The notes beneath the pieces were generated by a model, which saw only the letters and a program-made list of their open reading frames with translations, had not been told where the DNA came from and ran no database searches. Position numbers and translations under genes: made by a program. 36,028 bases of DNA from an uncultured Chlorobiaceae bacterium. Lineage in GTDB: Bacteria > Bacteroidota > Chlorobiia > Chlorobiales > Chlorobiaceae. The stretch is from assembly GCA_903838025.1 (NCBI GenBank), contig CAILXB010000141.1:1-36028 (forward strand). The letters are read 5' to 3'. Below are positions 15,103-24,228 of the stretch, one piece after another (within the stretch, counting starts at the first letter, position 1; every line of letters begins with the position of its first letter).

Positions 15103-16578
15103 ATGCAGACTCTCGATCTTGCCATTATCATTCTTTTTCTTGCCGGCAATACCCTGTTCGGTCTCTGGCATGGCAAAAGCAACAAAAGTAACCGAGACTA
15201 TTTTGTAGGTGGTCATACCCTGCCATGGATAGTCTCGATGCTCTCCATTGTCGCCTCTGAAACCTCGGTACTTACCTTTGTCAGCGTTCCCGGTCTTGCC
15301 TTCCGGGGTGACTGGAGCTTTCTTCAACTTGCGATGGGCTACATCATCGGCAGAATCCTTGTCAGCTTCATACTCCTGCCGATGTATTTCAAGCAGGGCG
15401 TCAGCTCTATCTACGAAATTATCGGTATCCGTTTTGGCCCCGCCATGCAAAAACTTGCTGCGGTGATTTTTCTTGTTACCCGAACCCTGGGTGATGCCAT
15501 CCGCTTTCTTGCGGCTGGCGTCGTTGTGCAGGTGGTCACGGGCTGGTCACTGCCCCAGTCAGTCATGATTATTGGGATTGTTACTCTGGTCTACACCCTC
15601 TCGGGTGGCATCAAGGCCGTGGTCTGGCTTGAAAGCTTCCAGTTTGCTCTTTACCTTCTCGGAGGCATTCTCTCCATCCTCTTTTTGCTTCAGAGTATCA
15701 ACATCTCCACTGCCGATATCGTGGCCTCGCTTGCCAACTCAAGCAAACTCAAAATCATCAATTTTGATCCTCATATTTTAACCAACCCCTTCTCATTTTT
15801 CAGCGCATTTATTGGAGGCATCCTGCTTTCACTCTCATCGCACGGAGTCGACCACATGATGGTACAGCGCGTTCTCGGCTGCAAAAATCTGAAATCAGCA
15901 AAAAAAGCGATGATAGGAAGCGGCATTTTTGTTTTTTTCCAGTTTTCGGTTTTTCTTCTCGTTGGCTCCTTGCTCTCCATATTTATGCAGGGCGCACCGA
16001 TGGTAAAAGATCGTGAATTTGCCTTCTTTATTGTTCACTACCTTCCAACCGGATTGAAAGGATTGCTGATCGCCGGAGTTCTGTCGGCAGCAATGTCTAC
16101 ACACAGTTCAGCAATCAACGCTCTGGCATCATCAACAGTGAACGATATCCTTGGTGGAAAGGGCTCTCTTGGCCTCTCAAGGCTGATAAGTCTCTTTTGG
16201 GCAATCCTGCTTATCTTCATTGCACTCATGTTTGATGCTGGAGACAAGGCTATTATCATGGTAGGACTAGAAATTGCATCCTTCACCTACGGTGGCCTGC
16301 TGGGACTCTTTCTCCTCTCAAAAAGCAAAAAAGAATTTCATTCTGCCAGCCTCGGCGTCGGACTTGTTGCAAGCATGGCCATCGTTTTTCTGCTTAAATT
16401 TCTGGGCCTTGCCTGGACTTGGTATATCCTCGTCTCTGTTATTGTCAACATCATCTTTGTTTTTATCTTTGAAACTCTCGTCCGGGCTTTTGTTGCTGCA
16501 AATCAGCAAGCCAACGAGAACCGAGAAGTCCCGTCAGTTTCAGGAACTTTCTTCACTAAGTTTCTGACGAATGAATAA
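15103..16578 (+). CDS. Sodium:solute symporter (SSS family), probable amino-sugar transporter
   Basis: A 491-residue membrane protein with about 13 hydrophobic spans. Early motifs are typical of the SSS/SLC5 family: DLAIIILFLAGNTLFGLWHG, NRDYFVGGHTLPWIVSMLSIVASETS (sodium-site region) and VYTLSGGIKAVVWLESFQF. Later come GVDHMMVQRVLGCKNLKSAKKA and GVLSAAMSTHSSAINALASS. SSS carriers use the sodium gradient to import sugars, amino acids or related solutes. Position after amgK, murU and namZ suggests MurNAc or a muropeptide-derived sugar as substrate, which is inference. A ribosome site AAAGGA lies about 13 bases before the ATG. The 52-base gap after namZ and 45-base gap before the kinase gene keep it in the same apparent operon. 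Confidence 0.9.
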   Translation: MQTLDLAIIILFLAGNTLFGLWHGKSNKSNRDYFVGGHTLPWIVSMLSIVASETSVLTFVSVPGLAFRGDWSFLQLAMGYIIGRILVSFILLPMYFKQGVSSIYEIIGIRFGPAMQKLAAVIFLVTRTLGDAIRFLAAGVVVQVVTGWSLPQSVMIIGIVTLVYTLSGGIKAVVWLESFQFALYLLGGILSILFLLQSINISTADIVASLANSSKLKIINFDPHILTNPFSFFSAFIGGILLSLSSHGVDHMMVQRVLGCKNLKSAKKAMIGSGIFVFFQFSVFLLVGSLLSIFMQGAPMVKDREFAFFIVHYLPTGLKGLLIAGVLSAAMSTHSSAINALASSTVNDILGGKGSLGLSRLISLFWAILLIFIALMFDAGDKAIIMVGLEIASFTYGGLLGLFLLSKSKKEFHSASLGVGLVASMAIVFLLKFLGLAWTWYILVSVIVNIIFVFIFETLVRAFVAANQQANENREVPSVSGTFFTKFLTNE

Positions 16579-16623
16579 CCTTTCGGAATAAACATTCTGA
16601 GAAATCTGAACCGGTAACGTCTC

Positions 16624-19600
16624 ATGCAAAAAGAGAGCCAAGAATTAGAGGCCCGACAAAAACAACTGCAAGCGGAAAATGCCGACCTCAAGAAAAAAAT
16701 TCAGGCCCTTGAAGAGCGTTCCGCCGCTCTTCAAGTACAAAACCGGACTCTCAGCATGGTTGTGGAGGGAACACAGGCTGGATACTGGGACTGGAATATC
16801 AAAACCGGAGATTTGATCATCAATGCTGAATGGGCCTCTTTGATCGGCTACAACCTCGATGAACTTCAACCCGTCACAGTCAACACCTGGATAAACCTTT
16901 GCCATCCGGATGATCTGCCACGTTCAACGCAACTGCTTGAAGAGCATTTTTCCGGAAAAAGCACTTTTTATGAAATGGAGCTCCGGATGCGCCACAAACT
17001 GGGCCACTGGATTTGGCTGCTCGACCGGGGAATGGTTTTCGAACGCGACGCAGAGGGCCAAGCGCTTCGTATGGTCGGATCCCATCAGGATATCTCTACA
17101 AGAAAACATGCGGAAGAGGCACTCGGCCACAGTCGGGAGTTCGAGCACCTCGTAACTGATCTTGCAAATCAATTCATCAGCCTCCCCTTCGACCATATTG
17201 ATAAGATGATTTCTGACACGCTCCAGCTCATCGGTGAATTTGTCAAGGCTGACCGGAGCTACATCTTTCAGTTCCATGACGATCTTCGCCTGATGGACAA
17301 CACCCATGAATGGTGTGCCAAAGGCATTGAACCGGCAATCGACGAACTAAAAAAAATTGAAACGAGCAACTTTCCCTGGTGGATGGAGCAGATCAGAAAC
17401 AACCACATCATTCATCTTCCCCGGATCGCCGATATGGAGAGTAAAGCCTCGGCGGAAAAAGAGATCCTTGAAGCGCAGGATATAAAATCACTTATTGTTA
17501 TTCCACTTGTTGCTGGCTCGCTCCCCTTCGGCTATATCGGCTTTGATGCCGTAACACAAGAGCGAGAGTGGCATCTTGAAACAATATCCATCCTGAAGCT
17601 TGCAGGAGGCATCATTGCCAATGCGCTGCAACGCAAGACTGTTGAGCACTTTATACAGGCAGAGCTTGATCTTGCCATCAAACTCAACATCTCATCTTCT
17701 GTCAAGGAAACCCTGCAAACTTGCCTTCATGCGGCCATTTTTGCTTCCGGGCTGGATTGCGGAGGTATTTATCTGGTCAACCACCTTGATAAAACAATCA
17801 CCCTTACAATTCATGAAGGGTTACCACAATCATTCATCGATCATTCAGAATCATACGGCTTCGACTCCGAAAATGCCCGACTGATTTTAAAAGGAAAACC
17901 CATCTATCACAAGGCTAACCAGCTTGACCTGAAAAACATTCAAATACTGAAAAACGAACAACTAAGGGCCATTGCCATTCTCCCGATAGCCTATCGCGGA
18001 GAGGTTATTGCCTGCCTCAACGTCGCTTCGCACACGCTGAACCAAGTTCCGGAATTTTCACGAAAAGGACTTGAAACCATTACCTCGCATATCGGCTCGG
18101 CCATCATGCAGGCTCGCCAGGAAGAAACAATTGCTGAGGCAAAAAGTAACCTTGAATCGCTCTTCGATACTATTGACGATTTACTCTTCATTGTCAACAT
18201 GGAGGGCAATGTCATTCACGCAAACGCCGCTGTCGGAAAAAAGCTGGCCTACCCTGCAGACGTTGTTCTCAATAAACATGTGCTTGATTTTCACCCCGAA
18301 GAACAATGGGACAAGGCAAAAGAAAATATTGAAGGGATGCTTGCCGGAACCAAAAGTTCCTGTCTTGTCCCGTTAAAAACCAGCTCCGGAGAGCTCATAC
18401 CTGTCGAAACAAAAATTACAAGGGGGCTCTGGAACAACAACCCTGTTCTGTTCGGCATCAGCCGCGATTTTTCAGAACGGATACTTTCAGAAAAAACCTT
18501 GCGAGAGAGCGAGAAACGCTTCAGGGAGTTGACCGAACTCTTGCCGCTCACTCTTTTTGAAACCGACGCAAAGGGTGTTGTGACCTATTCCAATGCCAAA
18601 AGCTTCGAGGTTTTCGGCTACACCCCCGACATCACCGGAAAAAAAATCTTTGCCATTAATTTCTGTATTCCCGAGGATGCAAAAAAAGCACGTATCCATT
18701 TTCAGGCCATAAAAAAAGGGCAGAATATTTCTGAGGAGTACACCGCACTCAGAAAAGATGGAACAACTTTTCCCGCCCAGGTCTACAGCCTGCCTATCAT
18801 TGAAAACGGTCTGGTCAAGGGAATTCGCGGACTCGTTGTCGATCTTACTGAATTGAAAAAAGCGGAAGAGGCCCAGAGAAGCAGTGAAGTCCAACAAAGG
18901 ATTATCGAAGAGTTTCAGGCACTGATCAACAACATTCCGGGAGCTGTCTATCAAACCAGTGAAGAGGGCAAAACAACACTGCTTTCGGTCATAAGTGAAT
19001 TTCTTGACAAGTATACCAATGAAGAGGTCGAGCATGAACTCTTTGAAACCGGACAACTGATCCATCCGGAAGAGCGTGACCTGTTTTTCGAGTCAAACAC
19101 AAATCTGAAATTGTGCAGAACATCCAAAACTCTTCTCTACCGCATCATCACCAAAAGTGGTGCCGTCAAATGGCTCGAAGACAGAAAAACCTCCGTTTTT
19201 TCCCCCAAGGGCAAATTCACCGGAATCGACGGCATTTTATTTGACGTCACTGAACGCATCATGGCACAAAAAGAGCACCAGATGCTCGAAACAAATCTTC
19301 GCAGAACACAGCGTCTTGAAACCATCGGAACACTTGCGGGCGGTATCGCACATGATTTCAACAACATCCTGACACCAATCCTTGGCTATGCTGAAATGGG
19401 TGGGCTCAGCCAAGGCACCGATGCGTTCCAGCAAGAATATTTCACTGAAATTTATAAAGCTGCTGAGCGAGCAAAACATCTTGTTGCACAAATCCTCACC
19501 TTCAGCAAAGTACAAGAGAGTGCCCAGGATATTGTCAGCGTTCAGGAAATTGTCGATGAAGCTCTGAAACTTCTCCGTCCGTCAATACCATCGACCATTA

Positions 19601-20439
19601 CCATCGAAAAGCGTCTCGACCGCACCTGCCGCACAATACTTGCCGACTCCTCGCAAATCCATCAGGTCATTGTCAATCTCTGCACCAACGCATTCCATGC
19701 AATGGAAGAGTCGGGCGGCCTGCTGACGATTCAACTTCAGGAGATCATTGCCAGCAAGAGCCTGAAAAAACAGCTTCCAAAACTGCATGCAGAGAATTAC
19801 GTAAAGCTCAGCATTTCCGACACAGGCAAAGGAATGGATGAGAGCACTATCGAGCGTATTTTCGAACCATTCTTCACCACAAAATCCGTCGACAAAGGGA
19901 GCGGCCTTGGCCTTTCTGTTGTCCATGGTATTGTCACAAACTTTAACGGAGAAATTACTGTTGAGAGTCGACCAGAAAAAGGAACCACCTTCAACGTCTA
20001 TCTTCCAGTCGTCGACAAGCACGCCGGACAAGTACCCGTAACACAAATCTTTAAAAAAGGATACGGTAGCATTCTCCTGGTGGACGACGAATCGGCTGTA
20101 CTCGGGATGATGACAATAATGGTTACAAAACTTGGCTTCAAAATTCAGGCACTGAGCTCACCCCGACAAGCTCTTGAACTGTTCCAGCAAAACCCCGAGC
20201 GCTTCGACCTTCTCATCACCGACCTGACCATGCCTGAAATGACCGGCATTGAACTTGCCGAAGAGATGCACAAATCGGCTCCTCAACTGCCAGTCATTTT
20301 GATGACTGGCTACGAAAAAGATCTTGAGCCCACCTCTTTTTCCGGGGAGTATGGTATCTGCCAATTACTGAAAAAACCGGTAACCATGACACAAATGGCA
20401 ACAGCAATCAACGAAGTAATTTTTGAAACCCAGGCATAA
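16624..20439 (+). CDS. Multi-PAS/GAF hybrid sensor histidine kinase with receiver domain
   Basis: A 1271-residue soluble hybrid kinase with no membrane span. Approximate order: coiled coil 1-45, PAS 45-165 (with PAC motif MVGSHQDIS), GAF 190-335, GAF 360-500, PAS 505-620, PAS 630-750, PAS 765-890, HisKA 897-965, HATPase 1000-1130 and receiver 1145-1265. The phospho-acceptor is His910 (GGIAHDFNN). ATP-site boxes are VNLCTNAFHAME (N), DTGKGMDE (G1), FEPFFTT (F) and GSGLGLS (G2). The receiver phosphorylation site is Asp1200 (LLITDLTMPEMTG), with MTGYEK and LKKPV completing the pocket. The signal is unknown; its position 45 bases after the symporter invites the idea that it responds to envelope or nutrient state. 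A single-domain receiver gene follows after 12 bases. Confidence 0.94.
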   Translation: MQKESQELEARQKQLQAENADLKKKIQALEERSAALQVQNRTLSMVVEGTQAGYWDWNIKTGDLIINAEWASLIGYNLDELQPVTVNTWINLCHPDDLPRSTQLLEEHFSGKSTFYEMELRMRHKLGHWIWLLDRGMVFERDAEGQALRMVGSHQDISTRKHAEEALGHSREFEHLVTDLANQFISLPFDHIDKMISDTLQLIGEFVKADRSYIFQFHDDLRLMDNTHEWCAKGIEPAIDELKKIETSNFPWWMEQIRNNHIIHLPRIADMESKASAEKEILEAQDIKSLIVIPLVAGSLPFGYIGFDAVTQEREWHLETISILKLAGGIIANALQRKTVEHFIQAELDLAIKLNISSSVKETLQTCLHAAIFASGLDCGGIYLVNHLDKTITLTIHEGLPQSFIDHSESYGFDSENARLILKGKPIYHKANQLDLKNIQILKNEQLRAIAILPIAYRGEVIACLNVASHTLNQVPEFSRKGLETITSHIGSAIMQARQEETIAEAKSNLESLFDTIDDLLFIVNMEGNVIHANAAVGKKLAYPADVVLNKHVLDFHPEEQWDKAKENIEGMLAGTKSSCLVPLKTSSGELIPVETKITRGLWNNNPVLFGISRDFSERILSEKTLRESEKRFRELTELLPLTLFETDAKGVVTYSNAKSFEVFGYTPDITGKKIFAINFCIPEDAKKARIHFQAIKKGQNISEEYTALRKDGTTFPAQVYSLPIIENGLVKGIRGLVVDLTELKKAEEAQRSSEVQQRIIEEFQALINNIPGAVYQTSEEGKTTLLSVISEFLDKYTNEEVEHELFETGQLIHPEERDLFFESNTNLKLCRTSKTLLYRIITKSGAVKWLEDRKTSVFSPKGKFTGIDGILFDVTERIMAQKEHQMLETNLRRTQRLETIGTLAGGIAHDFNNILTPILGYAEMGGLSQGTDAFQQEYFTEIYKAAERAKHLVAQILTFSKVQESAQDIVSVQEIVDEALKLLRPSIPSTITIEKRLDRTCRTILADSSQIHQVIVNLCTNAFHAMEESGGLLTIQLQEIIASKSLKKQLPKLHAENYVKLSISDTGKGMDESTIERIFEPFFTTKSVDKGSGLGLSVVHGIVTNFNGEITVESRPEKGTTFNVYLPVVDKHAGQVPVTQIFKKGYGSILLVDDESAVLGMMTIMVTKLGFKIQALSSPRQALELFQQNPERFDLLITDLTMPEMTGIELAEEMHKSAPQLPVILMTGYEKDLEPTSFSGEYGICQLLKKPVTMTQMATAINEVIFETQA

Positions 20440-20451
20440 CCAGCTACTCTT

Positions 20452-20811
20452 ATGAAAATTCTTGTTATTGACGATGACGCAGCCGTCAGAAAATTTATCA
20501 GCATGACACTGCAAAGAAAAAAATACAGTGTTATAGAAGCTGAAAACGGCAAAATCGGCCTCCTGCTTCTACAAGAGCACCGCGACATTTCCGTAATGAT
20601 TACCGACCTCATCATGCCCGAAAAGGAGGGAATTGAAACTATTATCGAAGTCCGGCAACAGTTCCCGGCAATAAAAATCATCGCAATTTCAGGTGGTGGA
20701 AAAGTGAGCCCCGAAAACTACCTCGTCATAGCCGATGCCCTCGGAGCAAACACCACCCTGAAAAAACCCTTCAGCGGCCAGGAACTGATCCATGCCGTTG
20801 AAAATCTGTAA
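20452..20811 (+). CDS. Single-domain response regulator (CheY-like)
   Basis: A 119-residue stand-alone receiver domain with no output domain. The acidic pocket is IDDDAAVRK, the phospho-acceptor is Asp52 (MITDLIMPEKEG), the switch Ser lies in AISGGGK, and the conserved Lys is in LKKPF. It starts 12 bases after the hybrid histidine kinase stop and is likely its partner: either a phosphate sink or a diffusible output acting on another protein, as in a phosphorelay. The target cannot be told from the sequence. The gene is convergent with the following SDR gene, with 32 bases between stops and no clear terminator there. Confidence 0.92.
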   Translation: MKILVIDDDAAVRKFISMTLQRKKYSVIEAENGKIGLLLLQEHRDISVMITDLIMPEKEGIETIIEVRQQFPAIKIIAISGGGKVSPENYLVIADALGANTTLKKPFSGQELIHAVENL

Positions 20812-20843
20812 CGAAAATTGCCAACGTGCGGGTGCTGAACACT

Positions 20844-21545
20844 CTACTCTGGAAGCAAGTCATAGCAGTGTTCAAGAGTAGACTGCACCTCTTCACAATC
20901 ATTGACCACTTCAAAGGTTTTATTTTTAGCCTTTTCAACCCAGAGAGAGAGCACGAGAAGCTCTGCGACATCCGATCGGTTGATCCAGCCGCTCCACAAC
21001 CTGTCACCACTTTCAACATGAAGCTTGTGGAGCAAAGGCTCGCCATCCTTCAACCCGCCGGGTCTGACAATGGTACAAGAGAGTGCTGGCGGCGCAAACA
21101 CCTTCCGAAGATGCTCCTCAGCGTCCCATTTTTTCAGCAATACAGCGCTAAAAAGATTCAAAGGATGATACCACCGTGTAACCCCGAGTGAGCTAACGAG
21201 CCCGAAATGCTTCACCCCCGATTTAGCGGCCTCATCAACAAGCCTCTTCACCCCATCCCGATCAACTTCAGTTGGAGAAGACTCTCCTGAATATGAGCTG
21301 GAACCAAGTGCCGAAAGAACCGCATCACACCCCTTGACTGCACGGGCAATATCCTCTCTGCTTTGTATCCTGCCAGTCACAATTTCAACGCTCTCACCAA
21401 AAAGAGAGAGCGCCTTTTCGGCCTGCCTCGAGAGTACCCTTACCGCTATACCGTAGTGAAGCAAACGCTTCACCACCCACTGACCCGTCCTTCCCGTCGC
21501 ACCGACCACAAGAACCTTTCCACTATAGACCCCTCGACTCTCCAT
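20844..21545 (-). CDS. Atypical SDR / NAD(P)-binding Rossmann-fold protein
   Basis: About 233 residues, an NmrA-like atypical short-chain dehydrogenase. The nucleotide-binding motif is VLVVGATGRTGQWVVKRLL, then VRVLSRQAEKA at the end of strand 2 (Arg fitting NADP). VTGRIQSREDIARAVKGCDAVLSALGSS is typical of the YwnB/TIC62-like group. KHFGLVSSLGV and TIVRPGGL follow; the catalytic Tyr of classical SDRs is not obvious. The substrate is unknown, although relatives in phototrophs include divinyl-chlorophyllide reductase-type and photosystem-assembly proteins. Two ATGs lie in tandem at 21548 and 21545; GGGGAG is 6 bases from the second, so I use 21545. Confidence 0.85.
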   Translation of the reverse strand: MESRGVYSGKVLVVGATGRTGQWVVKRLLHYGIAVRVLSRQAEKALSLFGESVEIVTGRIQSREDIARAVKGCDAVLSALGSSSYSGESSPTEVDRDGVKRLVDEAAKSGVKHFGLVSSLGVTRWYHPLNLFSAVLLKKWDAEEHLRKVFAPPALSCTIVRPGGLKDGEPLLHKLHVESGDRLWSGWINRSDVAELLVLSLWVEKAKNKTFEVVNDCEEVQSTLEHCYDLLPE

Positions 21546-21723
21546 CATATACTCCCCGGAAAATTAAACCCAACTTATTTTTTTATAACATATTACCATA
21601 CAAACCATTTCCAGGCACAATAAATTTTCTTTACAGAGCTTAATTTTCATTACTTTTTGCAAGTGGAACTCTGCTGAGTGAAAAAAAACAGAGCTTACGG
21701 GTCAACAATCATCTAACAATGTC

Positions 21724-22950
21724 ATGAAACCGATTAAGCACAAAGTCATCACACTCTTTCTTGGTTTAGCACTCTCAACCTGCCAGACGGCCTTCGCATA
21801 CGATCCAGAAGCGCTCAGCACACTGAAAAAAAGTATTTCAGAATGGAATTCCATGCGCGTTGCCAGACCCGAAGAGACGTTTGACCTCGAAGAGGCAGAA
21901 CTTGAAGATGCCAGCCTTACCGGAGCGAACCTCAGTAAAACGGTTTTAATCAATGCGGAGCTCAGCGGCTCCACACTCGACCGGGCTGACCTGAAAGAAG
22001 CAAACCTTACAATGGCGTTGATAAAAAAGGCCAACCTCAAAATGAGTGACCTCTCGGGTGCCTGCCTTGTCAAGGCAAATCTTAATGGATCATTCATGAA
22101 AGGAGCAAAGTTCACAGGCGCAAACCTTCAAGAAGCCAATCTTCGATGGGTCATGGCCGAAAATACCGACTTTTCCAGAGCAAACCTGGCCAACGCCACT
22201 CTTTTTGAAGCAAATTTTACTGGCGCCAACTTATGTGGTGCCAACCTGTTGGGAGCGCATTTTCTTCAACAGGTCAATCTCGACGGAGCAAAGCTTTCAA
22301 ACAACACCATCCTGCCATCAGGTGAAAAAGCTACCTCTCAATGGAGTACTCTGCACAATGCACAATTTGTCAATGAAGGAGAAAGCGCACCAATAACCTA
22401 TGCTCCTCCCCTTTCTGCAGGAGCTTCGGGGCATGAAAAGAGCAGCGCTACCCTCAACGAGAGAGTCTCCGAAAAACCCAGAAGCGACAGAAAAAAGCAA
22501 TCGAGGATTTCCGGTAAATCAAATTTTGAAAATGGCTCGCTCAACAATGCAGTGATGGCAGGAGCTGACCTCCACAACGCAAACTTCCATAGAGCCGACC
22601 TGAAATTGGCTCATCTGCAAGGAGCAAACCTTCAGGGCGCAAACCTCGATCGAGCTTTTCTCAAAGGCGCAGATCTCAGCAAAAGCAACCTCTCCAATGC
22701 TCTTCTGTACCGGGCCACACTTGCCGACGCAAACCTGAGCAATGCAAATCTTGAAAAAGCCTCCCTCTTTGAAGCTGATCTTGAAGGGGCAAATCTTGAG
22801 GGTACAAACCTGAAAGATGCCAACATCACAGATGCCAATTTCAACAATGCAACCTTCTCGTCACGCACCACACTGCCGTCAGGAAAACAGGCCACATCAA
22901 GTTGGGCAACCCTTAAAGGCGCCAAATTCAGGGAGATAAAACAAGAATAA
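21724..22950 (+). CDS. Exported pentapeptide-repeat protein with internal duplication
   Basis: A 408-residue protein. A Sec signal peptide (residues 1-26, cleavage after AFA) precedes a short helical segment. Two blocks of A[DN]LxX pentapeptide repeats follow, at about residues 55-190 and 270-380, which should each form a right-handed quadrilateral beta-helix. Each block ends in a near-identical cap: TILPSGEKATSQWSTLHNAQF and TTLPSGKQATSSWATLKGAKF. The blocks are joined by a polar, Ser/Lys-rich linker (residues 220-265). The function is unknown; exported pentapeptide proteins are often scaffolds. The gene is divergent from the SDR gene across about 180 bases. The duplication of repeat block plus cap suggests origin by internal gene duplication. 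Confidence 0.9.
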   Translation: MKPIKHKVITLFLGLALSTCQTAFAYDPEALSTLKKSISEWNSMRVARPEETFDLEEAELEDASLTGANLSKTVLINAELSGSTLDRADLKEANLTMALIKKANLKMSDLSGACLVKANLNGSFMKGAKFTGANLQEANLRWVMAENTDFSRANLANATLFEANFTGANLCGANLLGAHFLQQVNLDGAKLSNNTILPSGEKATSQWSTLHNAQFVNEGESAPITYAPPLSAGASGHEKSSATLNERVSEKPRSDRKKQSRISGKSNFENGSLNNAVMAGADLHNANFHRADLKLAHLQGANLQGANLDRAFLKGADLSKSNLSNALLYRATLADANLSNANLEKASLFEADLEGANLEGTNLKDANITDANFNNATFSSRTTLPSGKQATSSWATLKGAKFREIKQE

Positions 22951-22996
22951 CCCTCTTTGAATGATAGTTTTGCAGTTCACGCCACGCTTTACGGCC

Positions 22997-23015
22997 CGGC
23001 ACAGAAGCCGTGCCG
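22997..23015. other. Small hairpin between convergent genes
   Basis: CGGCAC-7-GTGCCG forms a 6-pair G/C-rich hairpin in the 66-base gap between the pentapeptide gene and the convergent small gene, two bases beyond the latter's stop. There is no T tract on either strand, so a terminator role is only a possibility. Confidence 0.3.
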
Positions 23016-23016
23016 A

Positions 23017-23307
23017 TCATAACGCTTCGGTCAAACATATAAAGCGCTTGCGATAAAGAAGATGCTGAAAAAGATGGGCTTTGGTGATGTTAGGGTCGCT
23101 TGCTTGAAGCTTGTTTTTTTTGCCTGTTCTGGTAACCACATCAAGGGTTCCATCATCATTGACCTTGTCAACTGTCCAGAACTTGTCGACCACATAATGA
23201 TAGGCCTCCCCATGCTCAAGAGGATAAACCTGCTTGGCTCTCGGACCCGGATGAAATGAGCTTTTCGGCTTGTGATAAATAATCTTGTCTCCGACTCTGA
23301 ACCGCAT
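23017..23307 (-). CDS. Small conserved-looking hypothetical protein with an SH3/KOW-like N-terminus
   Basis: A 96-residue soluble protein that I do not recognise by name. It begins MRFRVGDKIIYHKPKSS, a pattern common in small beta-barrel domains. It continues with FWTVDKVNDDGTLDVVTRTGKKNKLQASDP, alternating strands with a turn, consistent with an SH3-like fold for binding nucleic acid or protein. The C-terminus is basic and aromatic (HLLYRKRFICL). The start at 23307 has an excellent AGGGGAGGGG ribosome site 4 or more bases upstream; the track start at 23310 is a TTG. Nothing in the neighbourhood points to a function. Confidence 0.7.
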   Translation of the reverse strand: MRFRVGDKIIYHKPKSSFHPGPRAKQVYPLEHGEAYHYVVDKFWTVDKVNDDGTLDVVTRTGKKNKLQASDPNITKAHLFQHLLYRKRFICLTEAL

Positions 23308-23347
23308 CAACCCCTCCCCTTTCCGGTTGCATGACCGGGTATTATTA

Positions 23348-23389
23348 GTTGTCAGTGGTCAGTTGTCTGATAACTGATGTCTGATAACT
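23348..23389. repeat. Short CAGTT/CTGATAACT-type degenerate repeat
   Basis: An intergenic run of overlapping units: GTCAGT GGTCAGTTG TCTGATAACTGAT GTCTGATAACT. It shares the CTGATAACTGA core with the tandem repeat inside dsbD at 29985-30074, so both probably belong to one family of simple dispersed repeats in this genome. Confidence 0.6.
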
Positions 23390-23411
23390 TTTGTTAATCA
23401 ATGCAAAGCAG

Positions 23412-24086
23412 CTAACTGCCGGGCTTTCTCAAAATCAAGGTATACTCTCTCAAGTCAGACATTGGCCGACATTTTATATAGAGGCACCACTCTACAGCCA
23501 TATAGATACCTTGACCATCTTTAAATCTTGAATGGAAGGTTACAATATCATCCTCCTGCCGTTGTCGCAGTAGCGTACCTTTCACAAGCGCATAATCATC
23601 AGGATGAATCAAAACATCCAGTCTTGCCCCAGACAACGCATTGGGTTCATACCCCAAAAAAGTTTCCAGCGATCCCGTCATATCAACGAAGTGCTCCGAA
23701 GGGTCAATAAATGCATAAGCCTCAATGACCGGCTTGTACCTCTCTGCACCACTATCAACATTCAGATGCACCTGGCGAAACAAGTTGTCGATATCCATAC
23801 GGGAGCGGGAAAAGGCCATGGCATTACCAAGCGAAGCCAATGGCGAATCTTTCAACTGACCACTCTGCAACCACTGTATATCCGCCCCGTCATTTCTGAG
23901 CCTCTCAAGCATTTTTTTGCCGGGGCGGCACTTTCCCTGAAGATAAGGAGTCATCTGTGCAGGATATTTTATCCCGACGGTTTTGCAAAACGAGTTGATT
24001 GAACCATGCTTTTGCAAGATATACTCCCTGAGCCTTTGACTGAACCCGGTATTTGACGGCATAAAAAAGTGCAGTTCGTTGATCAT
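23412..24086 (-). CDS. HTH-PAS one-component regulator
   Basis: About 224 residues. The N-terminal 75 residues look like a lambda-repressor-type helix-turn-helix: LREYILQKHGSINSFCKTVGIKYPAQMTPYLQGKCRPGKKMLERL, i.e. a short helix, turn and recognition helix, then DIQWLQSGQ. Residues 115-220 are a PAS domain with a PAC-like end (GYEPNALSGARLDVLIHPDDYALV, then FHSRFKDGQGIYMAVEW and YTLILRK). A single protein combining DNA binding with a sensory PAS suggests a one-component regulator, perhaps for redox or small-molecule signals; no cofactor residues are evident. Start choice is weak: ATGs at 24086 and 24062 both lack a clear ribosome site, and the track start is a TTG. It is transcribed leftward after terC, separated by about 140 bases. 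Confidence 0.75.
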   Translation of the reverse strand: MINELHFFMPSNTGFSQRLREYILQKHGSINSFCKTVGIKYPAQMTPYLQGKCRPGKKMLERLRNDGADIQWLQSGQLKDSPLASLGNAMAFSRSRMDIDNLFRQVHLNVDSGAERYKPVIEAYAFIDPSEHFVDMTGSLETFLGYEPNALSGARLDVLIHPDDYALVKGTLLRQRQEDDIVTFHSRFKDGQGIYMAVEWCLYIKCRPMSDLREYTLILRKPGS

Positions 24087-24228
24087 TAACAATGATATTC
24101 AATGAAAAAACTATCCCTCATGAATTCACAAGCACCAAGCTATCATGCAAAGCTATATAATACAAGTATAACTGTTTTGCAAAACATAAAGTCTTGCGTC
24201 GCTGTCTGCTCCCTTATTTCCTGCCACA

